Shown here one piece after another: positions 44,219-53,947 of a stretch of 64,000 bases of DNA (positions within the stretch are counted from its first letter, which is position 1; every line of letters starts with the position of its first letter). A program made the position numbers and the translations under genes. A model generated the notes under the pieces. The model was not told the origin of the DNA. It made no database searches and was given only the letters and a program-made list of their open reading frames with translations. Source of the DNA: Herpetosiphon geysericola (GTDB taxonomy: Bacteria; Chloroflexota; Chloroflexia; Chloroflexales; Herpetosiphonaceae); contig NZ_LGKP01000025.1 in assembly GCF_001306135.1 (NCBI RefSeq), positions 310,001 to 374,000 on the forward strand, read 5' to 3'.

Positions 44219-45583
44219 ATGGCTGAATCAATGCGCAAGCAACCAAGCGGGATGCTAGCATTTAGCATTATGTGGTTTGGGCAGGTCGTTTCATTGCTTG
44301 GCAGCGCCATGAGCAGCTTTGCCCTGACGTTTTGGGCTTGGCAAATTACCGAAAAAGCCACTGCTTTGGCATTGGTAGGCTTTTTCTCGTTTGCGCCGAG
44401 TATTCTGGTTAGCCCGTTTGCTGGCGCTTTGGTTGATCGCTGGAATCGTAAAGTTGTGTTGATTCTGAGCGATTTAGCGACTGGCGTATCGACGATTGCG
44501 ATTCTGCTGCTCTACCATAACGATGCGCTGCAAATTTGGCATTTGTATGTGGCCGGAGCGTTTGCTAGCGTCTTCCAATCGTTTCAATGGCCTGCTTATT
44601 CGGCTGCGGTTTCAACAATGCTGCCCAAGCAACACTATGCGCGTGCTAGTGGCATGATGTCGATGGCCGAATCGGCAGCAAGCATTGTCGCGCCGGCCTT
44701 AGCTGGCTTTTTGCTCAGCGTCATTGGCATTGGCGGAGTGTTAATTATTGATATTGTGACCTTTAGCTTTGCAGTGCTTGTTGTGCTGTTTGTGCATATT
44801 CCGCAGCCCACCCAAAGCGAGGCGGGCGCAGAAGGCAAAGGCAGTTTATGGCGCGAGGCTGGCTTTGGCTTTCGCTACATTTTGGCCCGACCAAGCCTGC
44901 TGGGCTTGCAACTGACCTTTTTTATGATTAATTTTGTTGGCTCGTTTCAAGCCACTATGACCAATCCCATGATTTTGGCGCGAACCGATAGCAACTCGGC
45001 AATTATGGGCACTGTTCAATCGGCGATGGGGATTGGCGGGGTGCTTGGCGGTTTGATGCTGAGTTTTTGGGGCGGCCCCAAGCGCAAAGTCCATGGCGTG
45101 CTTGGTGGCATGGCGTTGACCAGCTTTTTTGGCGGCGTTCTCATGGGCTTGGGCCAAAATGTAGTCGTCTGGTCGATTGCAGCTTTTGGCTTGCTCTTTA
45201 TATTGCCAGTGCTCAATGGCTCGAATCAAGCAATTTGGCAAGCGAAAGTGCCGCCCGATATTCAAGGCCGCGTGTTTGCAGTGCGCCGCATGATTGCCCA
45301 AATTTCGGGGCCAGTTGCCATTTTGATCGTTGGGCCGTTGGCCGACAAAGTGTTTGAGCCGCGCATGGCGGTTGGCGGCGCTTGGGTTGAGATGTTTGGT
45401 AGTTGGGTTGGCAGTGGCAAAGGTTCAGGCATTGCTTTGATTATGGTTTTGAGTGGCATTCTTGGGATTGCCGTTGCCGTGATTGCGTATGGGGTGCGCG
45501 TCGTGCGCCATGCAGAAGATCTGATTCCCGATCATCAGGATAGCCCAATCAGCAGCCCTGAACTACAAGCAGAACCCGCCTAA
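44219..45583 (+). CDS. MFS transporter
   Basis: This is a 454-residue major facilitator superfamily protein with about 12 hydrophobic segments. The MFS motif A equivalent after TM2 is GALVDRWNRKVVLILSD. The layout resembles the enterobactin-exporter/macrolide-efflux (MFS_3) branch, so drug or metabolite export is plausible; substrate unknown. The C-terminal about 25 residues are hydrophilic. AAAGGAG precedes the ATG. It is followed by a carboxypeptidase gene 71 bases downstream on the same strand. Confidence 0.9.
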   Translation: MAESMRKQPSGMLAFSIMWFGQVVSLLGSAMSSFALTFWAWQITEKATALALVGFFSFAPSILVSPFAGALVDRWNRKVVLILSDLATGVSTIAILLLYHNDALQIWHLYVAGAFASVFQSFQWPAYSAAVSTMLPKQHYARASGMMSMAESAASIVAPALAGFLLSVIGIGGVLIIDIVTFSFAVLVVLFVHIPQPTQSEAGAEGKGSLWREAGFGFRYILARPSLLGLQLTFFMINFVGSFQATMTNPMILARTDSNSAIMGTVQSAMGIGGVLGGLMLSFWGGPKRKVHGVLGGMALTSFFGGVLMGLGQNVVVWSIAAFGLLFILPVLNGSNQAIWQAKVPPDIQGRVFAVRRMIAQISGPVAILIVGPLADKVFEPRMAVGGAWVEMFGSWVGSGKGSGIALIMVLSGILGIAVAVIAYGVRVVRHAEDLIPDHQDSPISSPELQAEPA

Positions 45584-45654
45584 AATTGACAATCGATGAG
45601 ACAAAGCTTGTTACAATCAATTTGAAATGCTTCTAGTATGAGGATTTGCACGCT

Positions 45655-47139
45655 ATGGCAGATGCAGGTAGCAGCGAAAAACGCAGCGATTCGGAAAGCC
45701 CCAAGCCACCGCAAGAAGTTGTGAGCGTGACCCACGGGCGGGTCAAAATCAATGGCACTGATATTCCCTACACCGCCACTGCTGGCACAATCGTACTCTA
45801 CGAGGACGATCCAGAGTTTAAGCAAGCGCCCAAGGCCAAAGCTACAGTCTTTTATGTGGCCTACACCCGCAGCGATATTGATGATCAGACGACCCGCCCA
45901 ATTACCTTTTCGTTCAACGGTGGGCCTGGCTCGGCCTCGGTGTGGATGCACCTTGGCTTATTGGGGCCAAAACGGGTTTTGATGGCCGATGAAACTGGCA
46001 ATTTGCCAGCGCCGCCATTCCGCTTGGTCGAAAACGAATATTCACTACTTGACCAAAGCGATTTAGTTTTTATCGATCCAATTAGCACTGGCTATAGTCG
46101 GGCGGCAACTGGCGAAAATCCCAACCAATTTCATCAATTTACCAAAGATATTGAATCGATCAGCGATTTTATTCGGCTCTACACCACCCGCGCCAAGCGT
46201 TGGCTCTCGCCCAAATATATCATCGGCGAAAGCTATGGCACGACCCGCGGTTCGGCCATTACTAACTATTTGCAAAATCGCTATGGCATGTATCTCAACG
46301 GAATTATGCTGATCTCGTCGATTCTCGATTTTCAAACTGTCGAGATGGACCCGGGCAACGACCTTGCCTACATCGTGATTTTGCCAACCTATGCCGCCAC
46401 CGCGTGGTATCACTCCAAACTTGATGCCAAATTGCAACTGAGTTTGGCCGATACCTTAGCCGAAGTCGAGGCGTTTGCAACTGGCGAGTATGCTACGGCT
46501 TTGTTGCAAGGCGATGGTTTGGCTGAAGGCAAACGCCGCTCAGTTATCCGCAAATTGGCGCGCTATACTGGTTTGAGCGAACGCTTTATCGATCAAAGCA
46601 ATCTACGAATCGATCTGATGCGCTTTACCAAGGAATTGCTGCGCGATCAGCAGCGCACAGTAGGCCGCTTGGATAGCCGCTTTGTGGGCATCGACCGCGA
46701 TCCAACCCGCGAAGCGTTTGAGTATGATCCCAGTTATGCGGTAATTCATGGGCCATACAGCGCCACCTTCAACGATTATGTGCGCCGCGAATTAAAATTC
46801 GAAAGCGATGATGCCTACGAAATTCTGACCTCGAAAGTGCGGCCTTGGAAGTACGATAAGCACGAAAATCAATATGTGAGCGTCACCGAAGCCTTGCGCT
46901 CGGCCATCGCGCAAAATCCCTATCTTAAAGTGTTTGTGGCCAGCGGCTTTTTCGATTTTGCCACGCCCTATTTTGCCACTTTGCACACCTTCAATCACCT
47001 TGGGCTTGAGCAAACCTTGCGCAACAACATTGTGATCAAACATTACGAAGCAGGGCATATGATGTATACTCATTTGCCTTCGCTGGCAGAGCTGAAACGC
47101 GACCTCGAAGCGTTTATCAGCCAAACCAAAAACGTCTAG
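45655..47139 (+). CDS. Serine carboxypeptidase (S10 family)
   Basis: This is a 494-residue alpha/beta-hydrolase peptidase. The S10 motifs are oxyanion/substrate segment NGGPGSASVW (about 88), catalytic Ser near residue 193 in GESYGTTRG, Asp in SGFFDFATPY, and His in EAGHMMYTH. No signal peptide or membrane segment is visible: the N-terminus is hydrophilic and charged, so it looks cytoplasmic, whereas many S10 enzymes are secreted. The ATG at 45655 is preferred over a TTG three codons earlier, which sits too close to the GAGG. A strong terminator follows. Confidence 0.92.
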   Translation: MADAGSSEKRSDSESPKPPQEVVSVTHGRVKINGTDIPYTATAGTIVLYEDDPEFKQAPKAKATVFYVAYTRSDIDDQTTRPITFSFNGGPGSASVWMHLGLLGPKRVLMADETGNLPAPPFRLVENEYSLLDQSDLVFIDPISTGYSRAATGENPNQFHQFTKDIESISDFIRLYTTRAKRWLSPKYIIGESYGTTRGSAITNYLQNRYGMYLNGIMLISSILDFQTVEMDPGNDLAYIVILPTYAATAWYHSKLDAKLQLSLADTLAEVEAFATGEYATALLQGDGLAEGKRRSVIRKLARYTGLSERFIDQSNLRIDLMRFTKELLRDQQRTVGRLDSRFVGIDRDPTREAFEYDPSYAVIHGPYSATFNDYVRRELKFESDDAYEILTSKVRPWKYDKHENQYVSVTEALRSAIAQNPYLKVFVASGFFDFATPYFATLHTFNHLGLEQTLRNNIVIKHYEAGHMMYTHLPSLAELKRDLEAFISQTKNV

Positions 47140-47159
47140 TTACATACCAATTAAATACC

Positions 47160-47198
47160 AAGCCCACGGTGATTTCGTTTCACCGTGGGCTTTATTTA
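47160..47198. terminator. Bidirectional terminator between the S10 and hemG genes
   Basis: A perfect 13-base stem AAGCCCACGGTGA/TCACCGTGGGCTT with a seven-base loop ends in TATTT on the plus strand. It lies between two convergent genes and overlaps the hemG stop region. Confidence 0.85.
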
Positions 47199-48626
47199 GG
47201 CGTTGGTTTGCGCGAATAAATCCACAATTGCTTCGGCGGTGGTTTGCGCTTGGCGCACACAATCGGGAATTCCCACGCCACGAAAGCCGCTGCCACAGAG
47301 CAACAAGCCCTCTGGGCACAAGGCTTCTAGCTGATCCATGCGTTGGAAGTGACCAACATCATATTGGGGATTAGCTTCATTCCAACGGGCTACGCCGCTC
47401 CAAACTGGCTCGGCATCGAGGCCAAAAATTGCTTTAAGCTGATCGCGCACCAATTCAGTTAAGCGCTGATCATCTAAGCGCAAAACTTCAGGATGTTTCG
47501 AGCCGCCGACAAAAGCTCGTAGCAGCATATAATCGGCGGGAGCACGCCCAGCAAATTTGCGCGAGTTGATCGTTACGGCGTTGATCAGGCGATGCTCACT
47601 GCGCGGAATCACCAAGCCATAGCTATCGAAGGCCATGGTGCTTTCGCTGCGCCGAAAAGCCAATGAAACCGTACCAGTGCTAACATAGCGAATCGCCTGC
47701 AAGCGCTCGGCCAGTGTTTCGGCCCAAGGCTGCACCAACTTGGCAGCGGCATAACTTGGCACTGCCAACACCACCACATCGGCATCAACGCGGGTACCAT
47801 CATCGAGGGTTAATTGATAGGCTGGGGCGTTGGTTGGGTCGTAGCGCAATGCTTGCACCCCGCAATTGGTGCGTAGCTCGACCGTTAATTGGTCAACTAA
47901 GGTTGTGATCAGTTGCTCGATCCCGCCGCGCAAGCTGATAAATGGGCTTAATTGCTGGCCTTTGGGCTTGCCTGCTTTAACCTTAGCTGCCCGAATCCCA
48001 CGAATTACGCTGCCATGGCTGCGTTCGGCCTCGATAAAACGGGGAAAGGTTGCTTCGAGGCTTTGGCGATCTGATTCTGCATTGTGAATGCCCGACATCA
48101 ACGGCTCGCCCAATTTATCGAGCGCTTCGGCTCCAAAGCGGCGGCGCACAAAATCGGCCAACGATTCATCGGCGTTACTTTGGCGGGCAGGCAACACCAA
48201 ATCGAGCAACATACGCAATTTGCCCGGCCACGAAAGAATTGGCGTGCGGAGCAGCGGCCAAAACTCAGTTGGTACAACCAAATTAATGCCATCGGGCAAT
48301 GGCTCGGGCTTGCCCCGGTGCAGCACAAACACCTTATGCCGAGCTGGCTCAGTCGAAATCAACTGATCGTCCAAGCTCAATTCGCGGGCCAATTGCAAGC
48401 CCCAAGGTTTTTGGCTAATAAACGCATCTGGCCCAGCTTCGACCAGCAATTCGCCAGCAGCATCGGGCAAGGCGACATGCTTGGTAAGCAATTTGCCGCC
48501 AAGCCGTTGATCGCGCTCAAAAAGCTGTATCTTGGCCAGACCTTGTTTTTGTAAATACCATGCTGTACTAAGGCCAGCGATGCCACCGCCAATAATGGCA
48601 ATTCGTGGCTGATCAGCAACATCCAT
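47196..48626 (-). CDS. hemG: Protoporphyrinogen oxidase (oxygen-dependent, HemY/HemG type)
   Basis: This FAD enzyme oxidises protoporphyrinogen IX (or coproporphyrinogen III in the HemY branch) in haem synthesis. The 476-residue protein has the dinucleotide-binding motif IAIIGGGIAGLSTAWYLQ with the E-R-D end of strand 2 (LFERDQRLGGKL), and the C-terminal FAD motif LCGSGFRGVGIPDCVRQAQTTAEAI. The ATG at 48626 has GAGG six bases upstream; in-frame ATGs further up are less well placed. No other haem genes are adjacent. Which substrate is used depends on the pathway and cannot be told here. Confidence 0.93.
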   Translation of the reverse strand: MDVADQPRIAIIGGGIAGLSTAWYLQKQGLAKIQLFERDQRLGGKLLTKHVALPDAAGELLVEAGPDAFISQKPWGLQLARELSLDDQLISTEPARHKVFVLHRGKPEPLPDGINLVVPTEFWPLLRTPILSWPGKLRMLLDLVLPARQSNADESLADFVRRRFGAEALDKLGEPLMSGIHNAESDRQSLEATFPRFIEAERSHGSVIRGIRAAKVKAGKPKGQQLSPFISLRGGIEQLITTLVDQLTVELRTNCGVQALRYDPTNAPAYQLTLDDGTRVDADVVVLAVPSYAAAKLVQPWAETLAERLQAIRYVSTGTVSLAFRRSESTMAFDSYGLVIPRSEHRLINAVTINSRKFAGRAPADYMLLRAFVGGSKHPEVLRLDDQRLTELVRDQLKAIFGLDAEPVWSGVARWNEANPQYDVGHFQRMDQLEALCPEGLLLCGSGFRGVGIPDCVRQAQTTAEAIVDLFAQTNA

Positions 48627-48713
48627 TGCAAACCTCATCGTAGTGGAAACTACCGCTAGTGTGCAGTGCTTGCGGGTTTCTGTCAATCAGTTGTTGAATG
48701 GATCTGGTGAAGA

Positions 48714-51263
48714 TTAGGCAACGTTAAGCGGTAGGATTCTTCGCCCACGCAAGCTGCTGATTAGGACGCAAAGCCCACCCGCCATCAGCCAGAGCAATTG
48801 GCCGCCAGAGCTTGGTGGCAATGAGGAGCTTTTGCCAATTACTGGCAGCGCAGGCTCCAAGGTCGCGCTAGGCTCAGCAGTTGGTTGCTCGGTTGGCACT
48901 GCGGTTGCAGTTGGTTCTGCGGTAGCGGTAGCGGTTGAGGTCGAAGTTGCTGTAGCGGCAAGCGCTGGCTCGTTTTGCAACGGATTGGTGACGCGAAAAC
49001 GGCTATCAGCACTCACCGTATTGGCATTGCTTGCGCCAAATTGGGTGCGGAATGAACATGAGCCGACCGAACTGCCCGTAACCACAACTGACAATGAACG
49101 ATTAGAGCCACCGTTCAAATCGCTTGAATCGCTAGAACCTGGCTGAGCACTAATACACGAGCCAGCATTGAAATTGAAATTCAAGCCAGTTGCCCGTGAG
49201 CCACTTGCGTTATTGCCAAACACAACCGTAACATTTTCTTGTGCGCCAGCAGCCAAGGTGATGTTGCCTGATGGATTGACCTCGCCATTGATGATGTGAA
49301 ACACAAACAAATCAGGCGTTGGCGTTGGGGTTGCGGTTAACGTCGGCGTTTCACTTGGCGTTGGAGTTTCACTTGGTGTTGGTGTTTCGCTCGGCGTTGG
49401 TGTCTCGCTTGGCGTTGGCGTTTCGCTTGGCGTTGGTGTGTCACTGGGCATTGGTGTATCAGTTGGCAATGGCGTTTCGGTTGGAGTTGGGACATCAGTT
49501 GGCGTATTGGTTGGGATCGGCGTATTGGTCACCGTTGGCGTGTTGCTCGGCGTTGGCGTGTTGGTAATGGTTGGCGTAAAGGTTGGCGTGCGGGTATTGG
49601 TCGCCGTTGGCGTGTTGCTCGGTGTAGGCGTGTTGGTTGGTGTAAAGGTTGGCGTGCGGGTATTGGTCGCCGTTGGCGTATTGCTCGGCGTTGGTGTATA
49701 GGTCAAGGTTGGAATCGTCGTTGGCGTGCGGGTATTGGTCGCCGTTGGCGTGTTGCTTGGCGTGAGCGTGTTGCTTGGCGTTGGCGTATTGGTTGCTGTT
49801 GCCGTGTTGGTTGGTGTCGCAGTTCTGGTTGGCGTTGCGGTTGGTGTGCGCGTTGGCGTACTGGTTGGTTGCGGCGTTGCCGTCGCACAGCCATCACACA
49901 CAATTGTCCAATTTAAGCTTGCCTGAACTGGCGTTTGATTATCAGCGCTTAGAATGGCCGTAATCGAACAATTACCAACATTATTCGCCGAAATAACTGG
50001 CGAAAGCGTAAAGCCTTGATGTGCGCCAAGTGTGATTGGTGCACCACTGTTGCTGATGCTTGAGTCAATACAGGTTCCGCTTACGCTGATATTGACCTGT
50101 GCATTAGCTGCTGGAGCATTGCCGGCATTGCCAAAGACCACAAAGACCTGCTTGGTATCGTTGTTTTCCAGTGATGGATTAACTGGATTGACGACTCCAT
50201 CGACCCGCCAAGCAATGTATAGCTCTGGCGCAGGCGTTGCGGTTGGTGTAGCTGTATCGGTTGGCGTCGCCGTATTGGTTGCAGTTGGCAGCTCGGTTGG
50301 CGTATTGGTCGCTGTCGCGGTGGCCGTCGCCGTATTGGTTGCGGTTGGTAGCTCAGTTGGTGTATTGCTTGGCACAAACGGCGTGTTGGTTGCGGTAGCA
50401 ATGATTGGCGTGTTGGTTGCAGTAGCAGGCACAGGCGTAATAACCGGCACGTCAGTTGGCGTGTTAGTTGGCGTCGCAGGCACAGGCGTGATAACCGGCA
50501 CGTCAGTTGGCGTGTTGGTTAACGTGGCTGGCACAGGCGTGCTCGTTGGAATCCGCGTGTTGGTTGGCGTGGCAGTTGGCAATGCGGTTGCAGTTGAGCT
50601 TGGCAGTGCTGTATTGACCACAGTTGAGCTTGCAGGAACAACCGTCGTTGCCACAACACTTGTGCGCGTTGGCGTGTTGCTTGGCGCTGGCTCGAAGGTT
50701 GGTCTGGTTGGATTAATTGTTGGGTTCGCAGTTGGTGTGCGCGTATTCGCGGTTGAGCTTGGGTTTACCCGTGGCGTAGAGCTTGGCTCGGCAGTTAATT
50801 CCACGCTTGGCTCAGTTGTAGCCACAGTTGCACTGCCAATCGGAATCCCTTCGGCCTTGGTTGGCGTGGGTGTATTGGTGCTAGTCGCTGTTTTGGCTGC
50901 ATCAGTTGCTGGCGTTGGTTTGCCAGTTGGCGTTGCAGTTGGCATCAAATCAACAATCCCAATTGGCACAGGCGTTTCAGCAGCAACCAAATTTGGGTTG
51001 GCTGGCTGATCGCTAATTTTGCTGCGAATTGCTTCTTGGCCAATTGGAAATGGCGCTGTGCCATTCCACGCTTCATAATTGGCAAACGGTGGCAGCAAGA
51101 CCTCAGGCCCAGAAGCATTAACTGGGGTTGTCCAGCGCACAACCATTAACGATGAGCAGCCCATGACCAACAACACCGCTAAAATCACAATCGAACCGAT
51201 CGTTAATAACAATCGGTCGCGTGGTTCTTGGGTATTTGGTTGTGGTAAGGCGCTATTGCTCAT
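48714..51263 (-). CDS. Surface-anchored Thr/Pro-repeat protein with two related beta domains
   Basis: This is an 849-residue protein. An N-terminal membrane segment (about 19-42) is followed by a long, probably glycosylatable Thr/Pro/Asn-rich stalk (NTPT, TPSETP repeats). Two similar domains of about 105 residues interrupt it (about 350-455 and 635-740); both begin D/ELxV then NGxVNP, contain VVFGN, and carry two Cys each (GTCI/GSCI and GNCSI/GSCSF). The C-terminus (about 815-849) has LPVIG, a hydrophobic segment and basic residues, like a surface-anchor signal. Function unknown. It overlaps the upstream kinase by four bases and is translationally coupled to it. Confidence 0.8.
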   Translation of the reverse strand: MSNSALPQPNTQEPRDRLLLTIGSIVILAVLLVMGCSSLMVVRWTTPVNASGPEVLLPPFANYEAWNGTAPFPIGQEAIRSKISDQPANPNLVAAETPVPIGIVDLMPTATPTGKPTPATDAAKTATSTNTPTPTKAEGIPIGSATVATTEPSVELTAEPSSTPRVNPSSTANTRTPTANPTINPTRPTFEPAPSNTPTRTSVVATTVVPASSTVVNTALPSSTATALPTATPTNTRIPTSTPVPATLTNTPTDVPVITPVPATPTNTPTDVPVITPVPATATNTPIIATATNTPFVPSNTPTELPTATNTATATATATNTPTELPTATNTATPTDTATPTATPAPELYIAWRVDGVVNPVNPSLENNDTKQVFVVFGNAGNAPAANAQVNISVSGTCIDSSISNSGAPITLGAHQGFTLSPVISANNVGNCSITAILSADNQTPVQASLNWTIVCDGCATATPQPTSTPTRTPTATPTRTATPTNTATATNTPTPSNTLTPSNTPTATNTRTPTTIPTLTYTPTPSNTPTATNTRTPTFTPTNTPTPSNTPTATNTRTPTFTPTITNTPTPSNTPTVTNTPIPTNTPTDVPTPTETPLPTDTPMPSDTPTPSETPTPSETPTPSETPTPSETPTPSETPTLTATPTPTPDLFVFHIINGEVNPSGNITLAAGAQENVTVVFGNNASGSRATGLNFNFNAGSCISAQPGSSDSSDLNGGSNRSLSVVVTGSSVGSCSFRTQFGASNANTVSADSRFRVTNPLQNEPALAATATSTSTATATAEPTATAVPTEQPTAEPSATLEPALPVIGKSSSLPPSSGGQLLWLMAGGLCVLISSLRGRRILPLNVA

Positions 51264-53941
51264 GAATTTGCTACCGTTGCCTTCATTAAATCGTAGTTGC
51301 TTGGCTCAAGTTGCAGCATTGGAAACTGCATAATAAAGCTTGAACCAACGCCTTGGGTGCTATCGACCCAAATTTTACCACTATTGCGCTCAACTAATTG
51401 TTTGGTAATCGCTAAACCAAGCCCAATCCCGCGTTCTTTCGAGGTCAGGCCACTTTGCTCGCCGCCCCGTTGAAAGCGCTCGAACAAGCGCTCAAAATCT
51501 TGGCTGGCAATCCCTGGGCCAGTATCGATTACTGCAATTTGAATGCGCTGATCGACAGTTTTGGCTTGCACCGTCACTGTGCCAGTTTGGGTATAGCGGC
51601 GGGCATTCTCCAAAAGCTGGGTTAACATTATTTTGAAGTGGTCGCGGTCTACTACAATGTACGGCATGTTCTCTGGAAGATCAATGATCAATTTGAGTTG
51701 TTTTTGCTCAAAGCCTTTCTGGAAGGCTTGGGCGATTGGTGGTAACAGCTCGCTTACCAGATGGTGCTCAATTTGTGGTTCCATGTTGCCTGCTTCGATG
51801 CTGGCAATCACAATCACATTTTGTAGCACTTCGACCATGCTTTGGCCTTGTTGGCGAATTGTGGTCATAAATTGGGTTTGTTCGTCGGTCAATGGGCCAA
51901 CGAAGCCGCGCAACAGCAAATCGGCATAGCCGCAAATTGAGGTCAATGGTGTGCGGAGTTCGTGCGAAATTGTGGCAATAAAGTCAGTTTTGGCCCGATC
52001 CATTGCCCGTTCTTCGGTCACATCGTGGAGTACCAACACTTCGCCCGATTGCAAGCCTTCGCGTTCAACTGGTGCTGCATTGACGGTCAAAATACGCTGA
52101 TCGCTGGTTTCGTAAAAGGTTGTAGCCGTGGGCGTGGCAAACAGTTCAGCGCCGCCAGATAATGGCGTGAGGCTGAATTCAGCAAAGCTCTTGCCCAGCA
52201 AATCGGCTTCGCTTGCGCCAAGCATCGCCGTGGCCGTGTGGTTGACCAAAATTACTTTGCCATCAGGATCAAGCACAATCACGCCATCGGCGATACTTTG
52301 CAAAATTGCCTGCTTGCGGCTGGCTTCATCTTGCACTGTGGTGTAGAGCACAGCATTTTGCATGGCCGTCGCGGTCATGCTTGCAATTGCGCTTAGTGGT
52401 TCGCGAATGCTGCTAGCTGCTGGCATGGCGTGATCGTTCTTTACCAACAACGCCCCAATAACTTGTTGCTGGGTGCGCAATGGCAAAACCAACTGTACAT
52501 TCGGCGCAAGCGGGCGCAAGGCACTATCCAAGGCCGGATTTTCGGTAATCGTTACCATTGGAGCAAGCGTTTCAAGGCTGGTTGCCGGGAATGGCCGCGC
52601 AATTTCGCGTACAGTCTCGGTGGTGACATAATGCCAAACGCCTTGCTCAACCACCAAAGCATCAATTTCTGCCTCGGGAATCAAGCGCTGCACAGCGGCA
52701 GTCGTTTGAGTTAAAACGCCGTCGAGAGTTAATTCGGTGCCTAGTTGGCGACTGGTGCGATACAAATCGAGCAAGCGATCGGTCATATCATTTAACACCG
52801 TCGCGAGCGTGCCAAGTTCATTTTCCTCGGAAACAAAACTGCGGCCTTCTAAATCGCCGCTTTTGATCCGCAAGGCGGTACTGACCAACTCGCCAAGCGG
52901 CACGGTGATGCTCCGGGTTACGCGCACGCTGATCCAAATAATTGAGATCAGCGAAAGGATACCAAAGAGGAAAATCAGCACCCGCGCTTGTTGCCATGCC
53001 CGATCGATGTTGCTCCGCGGTAGGCCAACCGCAAAATAGCCATTCAGCGCCCGCCGAATCCGCATCGGGCTATACATCACTTGATAGCTGGTGTCGCCGC
53101 GTTGAATCGTGGTAAACAACGTGCCACGAGTTTCTGGGTCGGGGTTGGCTTGGCTGGCCTTAATTTGCTCAATCTGCTTGGGGCTGATGACCAATTCAGC
53201 TGCTTCTTGCGGCGGATTACTGGTCAAAACGCTGCCATCGCTATTGAGAATTGCGGTGATCGTTGCGCCGTTGCGGGGTGGTAATTCCTCGTTGACGATC
53301 CGCTCTAGCGGCTCTGCATAGATAATTGCCCCAACCACTTGCTCGCTGCTGCCGACCGTTAATTTGACCGGAGCAACCACAAAAAACATGGTGTATGGCG
53401 GATCAGCGCCGATGCGCAAGAGGCTGGCATATTTATCGCCATAATCATCAACTTGGCCACGCAGCACCGCCTGAATCAAGCTATCTTTGGCCAGTTCGGT
53501 GCTCCCAACCAGCGATGGGCTGCGGCTGAGCACGGTTGAACTGGCGGCATCGACCAAGACTTGACCATCAGCATTCAAGGCAATTAAGCGTGAGGGCTTG
53601 AAATAATTAAAGGCATTGTTGACGATCTTTTCGACCTGATCAACATCGTTTTTGCTAAATGCCTCGGCAGTGCTCAGCAAATCTTCTTTTTCGTTGGCAG
53701 GCGAGGTAACAAGCAGGCGCAAGTTATCGAGAATTTGAGCTTCGATTGTTTCCAAGCCAACGCCAGTATTGGTGGCGCTGGTGCGCAGCGATTGATTAAG
53801 TTGGTTCTGCAAGCTTTGGGCATACAGCCAAAAAATAATCACAATCAAGAGACCCGACAAAAATGCTAGCAAGAGCAAATATGGCAGGGTGATTTTATAC
53901 CGAATGCGACTTTTAAGCCGTCGCCGCAGGTTGACAAACAT
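51260..53941 (-). CDS. Multidomain sensor histidine kinase (extracellular sensor-HAMP-GAF-PAS-HisKA-HATPase)
   Basis: This is an 893-residue membrane kinase. A first membrane helix (about 18-40), an extracellular sensor resembling a Cache domain (about 45-310) and a second helix (about 322-345) are followed by HAMP, a GAF domain (about 410-545), a PAS domain (about 555-670; ILQSIADGVIVLDPDGKVILVNHTA), HisKA (FIATISHELRTPLTSICGYAD) and HATPase (DTGPGIASQDFERLFERF, GIGLGLAITKQLV). No receiver gene is adjacent. It begins six bases after the preceding kinase and overlaps the surface-protein gene by four bases. Confidence 0.93.
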   Translation of the reverse strand: MFVNLRRRLKSRIRYKITLPYLLLLAFLSGLLIVIIFWLYAQSLQNQLNQSLRTSATNTGVGLETIEAQILDNLRLLVTSPANEKEDLLSTAEAFSKNDVDQVEKIVNNAFNYFKPSRLIALNADGQVLVDAASSTVLSRSPSLVGSTELAKDSLIQAVLRGQVDDYGDKYASLLRIGADPPYTMFFVVAPVKLTVGSSEQVVGAIIYAEPLERIVNEELPPRNGATITAILNSDGSVLTSNPPQEAAELVISPKQIEQIKASQANPDPETRGTLFTTIQRGDTSYQVMYSPMRIRRALNGYFAVGLPRSNIDRAWQQARVLIFLFGILSLISIIWISVRVTRSITVPLGELVSTALRIKSGDLEGRSFVSEENELGTLATVLNDMTDRLLDLYRTSRQLGTELTLDGVLTQTTAAVQRLIPEAEIDALVVEQGVWHYVTTETVREIARPFPATSLETLAPMVTITENPALDSALRPLAPNVQLVLPLRTQQQVIGALLVKNDHAMPAASSIREPLSAIASMTATAMQNAVLYTTVQDEASRKQAILQSIADGVIVLDPDGKVILVNHTATAMLGASEADLLGKSFAEFSLTPLSGGAELFATPTATTFYETSDQRILTVNAAPVEREGLQSGEVLVLHDVTEERAMDRAKTDFIATISHELRTPLTSICGYADLLLRGFVGPLTDEQTQFMTTIRQQGQSMVEVLQNVIVIASIEAGNMEPQIEHHLVSELLPPIAQAFQKGFEQKQLKLIIDLPENMPYIVVDRDHFKIMLTQLLENARRYTQTGTVTVQAKTVDQRIQIAVIDTGPGIASQDFERLFERFQRGGEQSGLTSKERGIGLGLAITKQLVERNSGKIWVDSTQGVGSSFIMQFPMLQLEPSNYDLMKATVANS

Positions 53942-53947
53942 ACAAGG

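Noticed and set aside
49319-51009. Plus-strand Val/Gly-rich frames opposite the stalk protein
   Set aside because: They mirror the Thr/Pro repeats of the minus-strand gene and have no independent coding signals.
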